Positions 8,321 through 15,882 of a stretch of DNA of 64,000 nucleotides are shown here, in pieces. The translations under genes were made by a program, and so were the position numbers. The stretch is from Bradyrhizobium sp. URHD0069 (GTDB lineage: Bacteria; Pseudomonadota; Alphaproteobacteria; Rhizobiales; Xanthobacteraceae). The DNA lies in NCBI RefSeq assembly GCF_000701345.1, contig NZ_JNIJ01000005.1, positions 1-64,000 of the forward strand. The letters are read 5' to 3'. How positions within the stretch are numbered: the stretch's first letter is position 1; the number at the start of each line of letters is the position of its first letter. The notes under the pieces are model-generated. The model worked only from the letters and a program-made list of their open reading frames with translations, did no database searches and had not been told where the DNA came from.

Positions 8321-9568
8321 ATGAACTTCGACGACACCCCGCAGGAAGCCGCGTTCCGGGCCGAGGCAAAGGCCTGGATCACGGCCAACGCGCCCAGGCA
8401 GTATGAGGAGGAGTTGCGCAAATCCTCGCTCGGCCGCACTCAGCTCAAGGGCGCCAACATCCTCGAAGTGGCAAAAGCCTGGCAGAAGAAAAAGGCGGAT
8501 GCCGGCTGGGCCTGCCTGCACTGGCCAAAGGAATATGGCGGGCGCGGCGCAACCCCGATCGAGCGCGTGATCTGGCAGCAGGAAGAAGGCCCCTTCGGCA
8601 GGCTCAGCGGAATGTTCATCATCGGTCACGGCATGTGCGGGCCGACCATGATGGCCTTTGCCGGTGAAGATCAGAAGCGAAAGTACCTGCCGCCGCTCGC
8701 ATCAGGCGAAAAGATCTGGTGCCAGCTGTTTTCCGAGCCCGCCGGCGGATCCGATGTCGCGGGCCTGCGCACGCGCGCGGAAAGGACAGGCGACGACTGG
8801 ATCATCAACGGCCAGAAGGTCTGGACCTCCGGCGCGCATTATTCAGACTACGGCATCCTGCTGACCCGTACCGATCCCAATGTCCCGAAGCACGAGGGCC
8901 TCACCATGTTCTTCCTGGACATGAAGAGCCCGGGGGTCGAGATCAAGCCGATCAAACAGGCCAATGGCCAGTCCGACTTCAATGAAGTGTATTTCACCGA
9001 TGTGAAAATCCCGGACTCGCAGCGGCTGGGCGAAGTCAATGACGGCTGGAACGTGTCGCTGACCACGCTGATGAACGAGCGTATGTCGATCGGCGCGGGC
9101 GTCGCAACCGGTTTCCCGGAGTTGTTCGAGTTCTGCAGCAATCTGATGCTGGAAGATGGCCCGGCGATCGATGATCGTAATGTCCGCTCCAGGCTTGCCA
9201 GTTGGGCGGTGAAGGCGAGCGGGCTGAAATACACCAGCATGCGCGCGATCTCGGCGCTATCGAAAGGCGAACGTCCGGGACCGGAGAATTCGATCGGCAA
9301 GCTGGTCGCGGGATCGATGATCCAGGATGTCGCGGCCTACGCGATGGACTTGCAGGGCGGGGCCGGCGTGCTGAGCGGGCCTGAGGATGCGGAGGCCGCG
9401 GGAAAATTCCAGGCGATGCTGCTGCGCGCGCCCGGCACCCGCGTCGAAGGCGGCACCGACGAGATCATGCGCAACATCATCGCCGAGCGCGTGCTCGGTC
9501 TGCCCGGCGACATCCGGGTCGACAAGGACGTGCCGTTCAACAAGATACCGACCAAAGGACGTGGCTGA
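8321..9568 (+). CDS. acyl-CoA dehydrogenase, tandem paralogue 1
   Basis: ATG 8321 gives 415 residues (MNFDDTPQEAAFRAEAKAW); a longer frame would start inside the palindromic repeat. The FAD and substrate domain shows CQLFSEPAGGSDVAGLRTRAERTGDDWIINGQKVWTSGAHYSDYGILLTRTDP, and the C-terminal helical domain ends with GGTDEIMRNIIAERVLGLPGDIRVDKDVPFNKIPTKGRG. The extended C-terminus beyond the usual ERVLGLP is shared with the next gene. I read the two as products of a recent tandem duplication, at roughly four residues in five identical by eye. It is likely the large partner for the 375-residue enzyme upstream. Confidence 0.92.
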   Translation: MNFDDTPQEAAFRAEAKAWITANAPRQYEEELRKSSLGRTQLKGANILEVAKAWQKKKADAGWACLHWPKEYGGRGATPIERVIWQQEEGPFGRLSGMFIIGHGMCGPTMMAFAGEDQKRKYLPPLASGEKIWCQLFSEPAGGSDVAGLRTRAERTGDDWIINGQKVWTSGAHYSDYGILLTRTDPNVPKHEGLTMFFLDMKSPGVEIKPIKQANGQSDFNEVYFTDVKIPDSQRLGEVNDGWNVSLTTLMNERMSIGAGVATGFPELFEFCSNLMLEDGPAIDDRNVRSRLASWAVKASGLKYTSMRAISALSKGERPGPENSIGKLVAGSMIQDVAAYAMDLQGGAGVLSGPEDAEAAGKFQAMLLRAPGTRVEGGTDEIMRNIIAERVLGLPGDIRVDKDVPFNKIPTKGRG

Positions 9569-9573
9569 AGATG

Positions 9574-9670
9574 CCTCATCCTGAGGAGCCGCGCGAAGCG
9601 TGGCGTCTCGAAGGATGGTGCAAAAACTCATGGTTCGAGACGGCGCAAAAGGGCGCCTCCTCACCATGAG
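9574..9670. repeat. palindromic repeat family C (CCTCATCCTGAGGAG type)
   Basis: CCTCATCCTGAGGAGCC...GTCTCGAAGGATGG at the left is mirrored by ATGGTTCGAGAC...CTCCTCACCATGAGG at the right. A second copy is at 23981-24080. Confidence 0.8.
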
Positions 9671-9709
9671 GAGGAGACACCGCAAGATTTCAGACTTGAG
9701 AGGTTCGTG

Positions 9710-10954
9710 ATGAATTTCGATGACACCCCGCAGGAAGCCGCTTTCCGCGCTGAAGCGCGCAACTGGATCGACGCCAATGCGCCGAAGCAATTCGAGGCGG
9801 AGCTATCCAAGTCATCGCTCGGTCGTATCAGACTGCAGAAAGAAGAAATCGTGGACGTCGGCAAGGCCTGGCAGAAGAAGAAGGCCGAAGCCGGCTGGGC
9901 CTGCCTGCACTGGCCGAAGGAATATGGCGGGCGCGGTGCCGCGCCGATCGAGCGTGTGATCTGGCAACAAGAAGAAGGCGTTTACGGCAAACTGACGCAG
10001 CCGTTCCAGATTGGCGAGGGCATGTGCGGGCCGACCGTGATGGCCTATGGCACCGAGGAACACAAACGCCGCTACCTGCCGAAGCTCGCTTCCGGCGAAC
10101 AAATCTGGTGCCAATTGTTCTCGGAGCCGGCTGGCGGATCGGACGTCGCCGGATTGCGAACGCGCGCGGAGAAGAAAGGCGAGAACTGGGTCATCAACGG
10201 CCAGAAGATTTGGACCTCGGGCGCGCATTATTCCGATTACGGCCTCTTGATCGCGCGGACCGATCCTAATGTGCCAAAGCACAAGGGACTGACGATGTTC
10301 TTTCTCGACATGAAGAGCCCGGGCGTCGAAGTGAGGCCGATCAAGCAGGCCAATAGCATGCAGGAGTTCAATGAGGTCTACTTTACCGATGTCGTTATTC
10401 CCGACAGCCAGCGTCTCGGCGCGGTCGGCGACGGCTGGAATGTGTCGCTGACCACGCTGATGAACGAGCGGATGTCGATCGGCGCACGTCTTGCGACCGG
10501 CTTTCCCGAGATGTTCGAATTTTGCTCCAATCTGATGACCGACCGCGGGCTCGCCATAGACGATCGCGCGACGCGCTCGAAACTCGCCAATTGGGCGGTG
10601 AAGGCGAGCGGGCTGAAATATGCCAGCTACCGCGCGATCTCGGCCTTGTCGAAGAGCAAGCGTCCCGGACCGGAAAATTCGATCGGCAAGCTGGTCGCAG
10701 GTTCGATGCTGCAGGACATTGCGATGTATGCGATGGATCTTGAAGGCGCGGCCGGCGTCCTCACCGGTGCTGCGGAAGAAGAGGCCGGCGGACAGTTCCA
10801 GCAGATGCTGCTGACCTCACCGTCGATGCGCATCGCCGGCGGCACCGATGAAATCCTCCGCAACATCATCGCCGAACGCGTGCTGGGTCTGCCCGGCGAC
10901 ATTCGCGTCGACAAGGATGTGCCGTTCAACAAGATCCCGACCAAGGGGCGATGA
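9710..10954 (+). CDS. acyl-CoA dehydrogenase, tandem paralogue 2
   Basis: A 414-residue acyl-CoA dehydrogenase (ATG 9710; GTG 9707 would add one residue) that aligns without gaps to its upstream neighbour over almost the whole length. Shared blocks are WACLHWPKEYGGRGA, CQLFSEPAGGSDVAGLRTRAE, TMFFLDMKSPGVE and AERVLGLPGDIRVDKDVPFNKIPTKGR. The main differences are around residues 90-115 and in the C-terminal substrate-facing helices, so the copies may differ in chain length or aryl preference. Its stop codon overlaps the ATG of the nitroreductase (ATGA), which implies translational coupling. Confidence 0.92.
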   Translation: MNFDDTPQEAAFRAEARNWIDANAPKQFEAELSKSSLGRIRLQKEEIVDVGKAWQKKKAEAGWACLHWPKEYGGRGAAPIERVIWQQEEGVYGKLTQPFQIGEGMCGPTVMAYGTEEHKRRYLPKLASGEQIWCQLFSEPAGGSDVAGLRTRAEKKGENWVINGQKIWTSGAHYSDYGLLIARTDPNVPKHKGLTMFFLDMKSPGVEVRPIKQANSMQEFNEVYFTDVVIPDSQRLGAVGDGWNVSLTTLMNERMSIGARLATGFPEMFEFCSNLMTDRGLAIDDRATRSKLANWAVKASGLKYASYRAISALSKSKRPGPENSIGKLVAGSMLQDIAMYAMDLEGAAGVLTGAAEEEAGGQFQQMLLTSPSMRIAGGTDEILRNIIAERVLGLPGDIRVDKDVPFNKIPTKGR

Positions 10955-11679
10955 TTATGGCGGACGCCAACGTGGGCGCGCCGGTCAGCCGGCATAGCGT
11001 CGAAGAGCGCATTGGCATGCTCGAAGAGCTGCTGGATGAACGCTATTCCGTCCGCGCGTTCCTGCCGCAGCCGGTACCGCGCGAGACCGTCGAGCATGTG
11101 CTCAAGGTGGCGCAACGCACGGCGTCATGGTGCAACAGCCAACCGTGGCAAGTGGTGATCGCGAGCGGCGAAGCCAAGGAGCGTTTCCGCAAATTGATCT
11201 ACGGTGAAGCCGCTTCGGGTGCCGAAGACGGCCATGATTTCCCGCCGCCGCGCGAATATCTGGGAGTCTATCTCCAACGCCGCCGCGAGAGCGGCTTCCA
11301 GCTTTACAACACGCTCGGCATCGCGCGCGGCGATAAGGCGGCCTACGCAAAACAGGCGCTGGAGAATTATAATTTCTTTGGCGCGCCGCATGTCGCCATT
11401 ATTCATACCGACGAGGCGCTCGGCGTCTACGGCGCGATCGATTGCGGCGGCTATGTCGGGAATTTCATGCTGGCGGCGCAGGCGCTCGGACTCGGCACGA
11501 TTCCGCAGGCGGCGCTCGCGCGCCATTCCGGTTTGATCCGCCGTCACTTCAATCTCGGCGACGATCGCCGCGTGGTCTGCGGAATTTCATTCGGATTTGC
11601 GGATCACGCCCACAAGGTCAACAGCTACCGGACCTCGCGTGCCAGCATTGCCGACACCGTCACCTTCATCGAGGAATAG
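10951..11679 (+). CDS. nitroreductase family FMN-dependent oxidoreductase
   Basis: A 242-residue nitroreductase-fold protein. The phosphate-contacting RYSVRAFLPQPVP is at residues 30-42, with AQRTASWCNSQPWQVVI near 53-69 and the C-terminal GDDRRVVCGISFGFAD. These FMN enzymes reduce nitro groups, quinones or enones using NAD(P)H, but in catabolic clusters their substrate is often unknown. The ATG at 10951 overlaps the stop of the preceding dehydrogenase gene; ATG 10957 is an equally good start. The coupling suggests a role in the same acyl-CoA pathway, perhaps reducing an unsaturated intermediate (inference). Confidence 0.88.
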   Translation: MIMADANVGAPVSRHSVEERIGMLEELLDERYSVRAFLPQPVPRETVEHVLKVAQRTASWCNSQPWQVVIASGEAKERFRKLIYGEAASGAEDGHDFPPPREYLGVYLQRRRESGFQLYNTLGIARGDKAAYAKQALENYNFFGAPHVAIIHTDEALGVYGAIDCGGYVGNFMLAAQALGLGTIPQAALARHSGLIRRHFNLGDDRRVVCGISFGFADHAHKVNSYRTSRASIADTVTFIEE

Positions 11680-11834
11680 TTACCCGACCAGTAGCGATGG
11701 CTTGACGGCGGAAAGCGGCTCATCGCGAACGCCCGACCTCAGATAGCGTTCAAACGCGTCGGAGGGAAGCGGCCTCGAAAACAGGTGTCTGCGCCGTAAC
11801 GACACTACACTCCGGTCGAAGGATCGTTGGTCAT

Positions 11835-12668
11835 CTAGTGTGAAAACAGGATCGGCAGTGGCGGTTTCGACAGCAGGCTATGGGTCGCGCCGCCAAGGAC
11901 GAACTCGCGTAGGCGGGAGTGCCCATACGCGCCCATCACGAGCAGATCGGCTTTATGGGAGCGCGTATACGATTTGAGAACCGCTCCGATCGCCTCGCCT
12001 TTGGCATCGACCTCGTCCAATACGACATCGATCCCGTGCCGAGCCAGATTTTTGGCCAGCTCCCCGCCAGAGCGCTTCGTTTTCAGGGCCTTCTCGTTAA
12101 CAACCGTTACGACGCGAACCTTTTTTGCCAGTTCTAGAATAGGCAAGGCAGCGGATACCGCGCGGGCGGCACAGGTGCTGAAATCCCACGCCACCGCAAC
12201 CGTCCCCAGTTTGAACGGACGGGGTCGCGGCTCTTCGGGCAGGATGAGGGTAGGCCTTCCCGATCCGAATATGAGCGCCTCGGCGTACCACCGATCGTAT
12301 GCCGCCCGCACCGAGAGGATCGTAAGATCGCGGAGCCGCGCATATTCAACCACGATATCCGGGACCTCCAGCGTGAGGCATTTCTCGAGGATCGTCTCGT
12401 GAAGAACACCAGATTTTTCTGCCGCTGCGTCGAACGCAGCAAGGAGCTCGCGCGCGTTGTTCCGGCTTTTGGCGGCTTCCCCCGCGAGCATGGCATCGAC
12501 AGCCGAAGTCGAAATAAAATGCCCGGGCACCTGGACGCGGGTCTCGCATGAAAGCGCGGCGATATGAGCGCCGAGCACGGCCGCGATTGAGACCGCATCA
12601 TCGACCACCGATACCGGCGTCGGATCCGGATAGCTGTTCAGCGCAACGAGGATATCTTTGAATGTCAT
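11835..12668 (-). CDS. universal stress protein with two tandem Usp domains
   Basis: ATG 12668 (MTFKDILVALNSYPDP) gives 277 residues and has an AGGAGGGCTT ribosome site close upstream; an in-frame start at 12692 precedes that site and is less likely. The N-terminal Usp domain (residues 1-145) is degenerate at its nucleotide loop. The C-terminal domain (about 150-277) keeps the ATP-binding pattern MGAYGHSRLREFVLGGATHSLL. Such proteins accumulate under stress or oxygen limitation. A FixK/FNR-type palindrome sits 50 bp upstream of the start, so induction at low oxygen is predicted. The gene stands alone, convergent to the nitroreductase. Confidence 0.92.
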   Translation of the reverse strand: MTFKDILVALNSYPDPTPVSVVDDAVSIAAVLGAHIAALSCETRVQVPGHFISTSAVDAMLAGEAAKSRNNARELLAAFDAAAEKSGVLHETILEKCLTLEVPDIVVEYARLRDLTILSVRAAYDRWYAEALIFGSGRPTLILPEEPRPRPFKLGTVAVAWDFSTCAARAVSAALPILELAKKVRVVTVVNEKALKTKRSGGELAKNLARHGIDVVLDEVDAKGEAIGAVLKSYTRSHKADLLVMGAYGHSRLREFVLGGATHSLLSKPPLPILFSH

Positions 12669-12717
12669 GAAGCCCTCCTGTTGCAAAAACAATAAGACGC
12701 TCTGGCGAGGCAGCGGG

Positions 12718-12731
12718 TTGATCTAGCTCAA
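12718..12731. promoter_or_regulatory. FixK2/FNR-type box before the usp gene
   Basis: TTGATCTAGCTCAA, a perfect TTGA-N6-TCAA palindrome on both strands. This fits the TTG(A/C)-N6-(T/G)CAA consensus I recall for Bradyrhizobium FixK2. Its centre is about 57 bp upstream of the usp ATG; a class II promoter (box at -41.5) would start transcription about 15 bp before that ATG. Confidence 0.6.
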
Positions 12732-12769
12732 TAGCTAAGCTAGACCGATCTACCAACATCGCGGCGGAA

Positions 12770-13573
12770 TCATGCGCCGAACTTCGGTGGACGTTTCTCC
12801 GCGAACGCCTTGATGCCTTCCTTGATCTCGGCGCTGCGCATGCTGTCGCGATGGCGGCGGTCGGCAGCCTCTTCATCCATCGTGCCGCGGGCGAATTCGT
12901 TGATGGCGCGCTTCATGCCGCGCATCGCGACCGGCGCGTTGCCGGCGAGAGCGGTCGCCAATCGATCGACTTCTTCATCAAGCGCCTCGGCCGGCACCAT
13001 CGCGGTGAGATAACCGATCCGCAGCATTTCCGCAGCGCCGATCTTCTCCGCGGTCAGGAACAGTTTCTTGGCGTTGTCGACCCCGAGCCGCGACACGTAG
13101 CGCTTGATGCCGCTCTTATAGTAATGCAGCCCGAGCCGCGCCGCCGGCATGAACATCTCGCAAGCGTCGACGCCGATACGGAAATCGCAGGCCAACGCCA
13201 GATCTGTCGAGCCGCCATAGACGCCGCCGTTGAGCCGGCAGATCGTCGGTACCGCGAGGTCTTCAAGCCGGTTCACGACGATCTCGAACGCCGATCCGGC
13301 GGTCTGCTCCTCCGCGTTATCAGCGCGTTCGGCGATCGAGCCAAGATCGTATCCGGCACTGAAGGCACGGCCGGTGCCGGTCAGCACCAGAACCCGAATT
13401 GCGGAATCGGCCTCGATCCGGTCGAACAGTTCTAACAGCGCATCGAGATCGTCGGGCTGCAGCCGGTTCAAATGCTTCGGCCGGTTCAGGCGGATGGTGG
13501 CACGGGCGCCATCGACATCGAGCACCGGCGGGCTCGCCGTCTCGGCGGCACTGGGAGCGTCTCGCTTCATCAT
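12770..13573 (-). CDS. enoyl-CoA hydratase/isomerase family protein with atypical active site
   Basis: A 267-residue crotonase-fold protein. The first oxyanion-hole segment is GRAFSAGYDLGS (near residues 68-79) and the second is LNGGVYGGSTDLALACDF (near 113-130), so acyl-CoA binding is expected. The two glutamates of true enoyl-CoA hydratases are not where they should be: the first is Asp in STDLAL, and the second is replaced in MPAARLGLHYYKSG, where PEVxLG is normal. Simple hydration is therefore doubtful; isomerase, hydrolase or thioesterase activities occur in such variants. The ATG overlaps the stop of a small upstream frame (ATGA). Confidence 0.85.
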   Translation of the reverse strand: MMKRDAPSAAETASPPVLDVDGARATIRLNRPKHLNRLQPDDLDALLELFDRIEADSAIRVLVLTGTGRAFSAGYDLGSIAERADNAEEQTAGSAFEIVVNRLEDLAVPTICRLNGGVYGGSTDLALACDFRIGVDACEMFMPAARLGLHYYKSGIKRYVSRLGVDNAKKLFLTAEKIGAAEMLRIGYLTAMVPAEALDEEVDRLATALAGNAPVAMRGMKRAINEFARGTMDEEAADRRHRDSMRSAEIKEGIKAFAEKRPPKFGA

Positions 13574-13716
13574 TTGTTCTCCAGCGCGCGCCGCTTGGCA
13601 ACGCCGCAGGCAACCGCGACATAGGCCGCTTTGGTCATGTTGCGGCCGGCGGTTGAGGCCACGAATTGCGCCAGAGCGGGAGAAACAAGCGGCTTGGACA
13701 TCGGGAGGTGGCGCAT
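13570..13716 (-). CDS. small hypothetical protein, coupled to the crotonase gene
   Basis: A 48-residue frame from ATG 13716 (MRHLPMSKPLVSPALAQFV), or 43 residues from ATG 13701. It ends KRRALENK and its TGA overlaps the ATG of the crotonase gene. The composition (mixed amphipathic, STAGRNMTKAAYVAVACGVAKRR) looks protein-like, but no Shine-Dalgarno sequence is evident for either start. It could be a small accessory protein or simply a leader frame. I do not recognise it. Confidence 0.4.
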   Translation of the reverse strand: MRHLPMSKPLVSPALAQFVASTAGRNMTKAAYVAVACGVAKRRALENK

Positions 13717-14175
13717 GGTCGCTGAAAAATACCTGATACGGTCATTCCGCGCGTGACCGGTCCGGCAAAGTGCCCGGGTGGGGGGAGGCCGTCAACGATC
13801 ACCGGGAAACAGCGTTATCGGCGGGGCCGGGAAGGGCGGATCTGATGCAACGTGTCCCGAACGCGGTGCAGCGGTCTTCCGGCGATGGGGTGCATTGGTC
13901 CGGTTCACGCTGTTCCGCGGAGCCGGGACCCACGAAGGCGGGTCCAATTTCCGGATCCGCAGCGCCTTGCGGCCCCGAGCGGGCTACACGGCATCCGGGG
14001 ATCGTCCGCCGAGCCCGGCGAGAGCGGAATTTTTGGCCGGGATTGGATAGAAACCCGGACAAACGTCGCTTTTTCCCCATATATCAAAGGCTCCCGCCGA
14101 CACTATCATTATGACGGGGCGGGCTCGAATCCGATTCCGCGATTTGCTCAGTCCTTAAAAGCTTGGTTGGCCCCG
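13717..14175. other. GC-rich intergenic region, no gene seen
   Basis: About 460 bp with several overlapping frames on both strands, none with a ribosome site or a recognisable protein pattern. A late stretch of A/T (ATATATCAAAGG near 14080) may belong to the promoter of the next gene. Confidence 0.45.
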
Positions 14176-14847
14176 ATGGATACCTCACATCTCGCAGAAC
14201 ACGCCGGCACTGCAGGCATGCTGTTCGCGTCCATTTTCGTCGTTGCAACGACCACAATGCGAACGATGATCCCTTTGCGGGTTTTCGGCATTCTCACCAA
14301 TATCGTCCTGATCGCGACCTCGATTCCGACCCGTCATTATCCGACCGGGCTGCTGCACTTGGTGTTGCTGGTGCTCAATTCGTATCGGCTGCACCAGATG
14401 TTGCAGCTGGTGCGCGACGTGAGGAAATCGGTCAACAGCGATTTGTCGATGGAATGGTTGAAGCCGTTCATGACCGAGCGCAAATGCGAAGCCGGCGAGG
14501 TGCTGTTTTACAAGGACGAGAAGGCCGAGGACATGCTCTACATCGTCAGCGGCCGTTACAAGCTGGTCGAATCGGGCATTGAACTGCCGGTGGGCGCGAT
14601 CGTCGGCGAACTCGGCATGCTGTCGCCCTCGAACATGCGAACCCAGACACTGGAATGCATCAAGGCCGGCGTCATCCTCAGCGTCAGCTATACCAAAGTC
14701 GAGGAACTCTACGTGCAGAATCCGGCCTTCGGTTTCTACTTTCTTCGTCTTTCCAGCGCCCGGCTGTTTCAGAACATCGCAACACTGGAGCAGCGGCTGG
14801 CGCAGCAGGCGGCACCGGCACCTGCCTCCATTCCGAAGCCCGCGTAG
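14176..14847 (+). CDS. membrane-anchored cyclic nucleotide-binding domain protein
   Basis: ATG 14176 gives 223 residues (MDTSHLAEHAGTAGMLF). Residues 14-75 form two or three short hydrophobic helices (GMLFASIFVVATTTM; VFGILTNIVLIATSI; LLHLVLLVLNSYRLHQML). Residues 95-205 form a cNMP-binding jelly roll with FMTERKCEAGEVLFYKDEKAEDMLYIVSGRYKLVESGIELPVGAIVGELGML, where GE is the usual phosphate-contact position, followed by a C-terminal helix. There is no helix-turn-helix, so it is not a CRP-type regulator. The helices-then-cNMP layout is reminiscent of Popeye-domain proteins and suggests a cAMP or cGMP sensor at the inner membrane. It lies 17 bp upstream of the DUF6537 gene, probably in one transcript. 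Confidence 0.8.
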   Translation: MDTSHLAEHAGTAGMLFASIFVVATTTMRTMIPLRVFGILTNIVLIATSIPTRHYPTGLLHLVLLVLNSYRLHQMLQLVRDVRKSVNSDLSMEWLKPFMTERKCEAGEVLFYKDEKAEDMLYIVSGRYKLVESGIELPVGAIVGELGMLSPSNMRTQTLECIKAGVILSVSYTKVEELYVQNPAFGFYFLRLSSARLFQNIATLEQRLAQQAAPAPASIPKPA

Positions 14848-14864
14848 TACGTCGGAGCGTCAAA

Positions 14865-15746
14865 TTGTCAGGCGTGCTTTCCTCGCTGCGCTATTTGCTC
14901 TCCGACTTCATCGGAGAGGGCGAAGGCACGCCGCCATCCCTGCCCGACGGTTTGCCCGAGGGCGCAGCGGCTGATGTCAGCGAGGGCATTCATCGGCTGA
15001 TGGAATACCAGGGCGCCAGCTATGCGCGGCTTTATGTGTATCGGTTGCGCCGGTTCATCGGCCGGCCGGACGTCGATGACGCGATGTTCGGTGAAATCGC
15101 GCGGCTGATGGCCGTGCGCATGAGCTATGAGGATCCGATCCGGATTGCGCAATTGAAGCTTGCCGAATACGAGATGAATGCGGGCGATCCGCGCGCTCCA
15201 ATTAAAGACGACATCAGGAAGTTCAGGCTCGATGAATTGGTCGGCGCGCTGCCCGCTATTATCGCCGAGCCGCTGCTTGATATGCTTGAATGGATGGGTT
15301 GGACGCACAAACGGGTCTCGATCCGCTTCAGCGCAAGAAGCTGGTGGGGAATTCGCCGGTTGAAGATGGAGGCGTCGTTGCGGCGATGGCGTCGATTCTC
15401 GGTGCGCTACGTCAAGGAGCGGGCCTGGGTCGAACGCTGGCTACACATGATCAGCCGGAGCCTCGCCAAGCAGCCGAAGGCCACGCCCGCCATCGTACAG
15501 ACCGCGACCATGGTGCAGGGTTATGGCGACGTTTATCGCCAGGGTCTTGCCGACTGGCACGCAATCATCGATGGCCTCGCCAAGCCGACCTTCGACGGTG
15601 TGCTGCCCTTGTCGGACCTTGCCGGCGCGATCGCAGGGGCGCGCGCCGCGGCGATGCTCGACCCGCGGCAGGCGGCCCTGAAGCGCACCATCGCGGAGAT
15701 CAGGGCGCGGGCGCTTAGCGCCGGCGCAAGTGCCGCTGCGGGTTGA
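14865..15746 (+). CDS. free-standing DUF6537 protein (indolepyruvate oxidoreductase C-terminal-like)
   Basis: About 293 residues if TTG 14865 is the start (GTG 14874 is an alternative); no ATG fits, and the longer frame overlaps the upstream gene. The pattern HRLMEYQGASYARLYVYRLRRF, IARLMAVRMSYEDPIRIAQLKL, RRLKMEASLRRWRRFSVRYVKERAWVERWL and MVQGYGDVYRQGLADWHAII matches the domain that follows the gamma-type domain in indolepyruvate ferredoxin oxidoreductase beta subunits of alphaproteobacteria. Here neither the gamma domain nor the TPP or iron-sulfur subunits are adjacent. It is either a domain that now acts alone or a decayed remnant; the intact frame of nearly 300 residues favours the former. 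Confidence 0.65.
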   Translation: MSGVLSSLRYLLSDFIGEGEGTPPSLPDGLPEGAAADVSEGIHRLMEYQGASYARLYVYRLRRFIGRPDVDDAMFGEIARLMAVRMSYEDPIRIAQLKLAEYEMNAGDPRAPIKDDIRKFRLDELVGALPAIIAEPLLDMLEWMGWTHKRVSIRFSARSWWGIRRLKMEASLRRWRRFSVRYVKERAWVERWLHMISRSLAKQPKATPAIVQTATMVQGYGDVYRQGLADWHAIIDGLAKPTFDGVLPLSDLAGAIAGARAAAMLDPRQAALKRTIAEIRARALSAGASAAAG

Positions 15747-15882
15747 TGTTCGATTACCGAGAAGACGTCGTTTCGCGTCCTGCCCTCGGCGTCGGTTGCC
15801 GTCAGAACGGATTGACGTAGTTGAGGACGGCCAACTGCCGCACCAGGACCTTGCGGATGACATGGGTAGCCGTGGATTGATA

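Noticed and set aside
14100..14160. GGGCTCGAATCC-like string resembling a tRNA T-loop
   Set aside because: No matching acceptor stem, D-arm or anticodon arm upstream; cannot fold as a tRNA.
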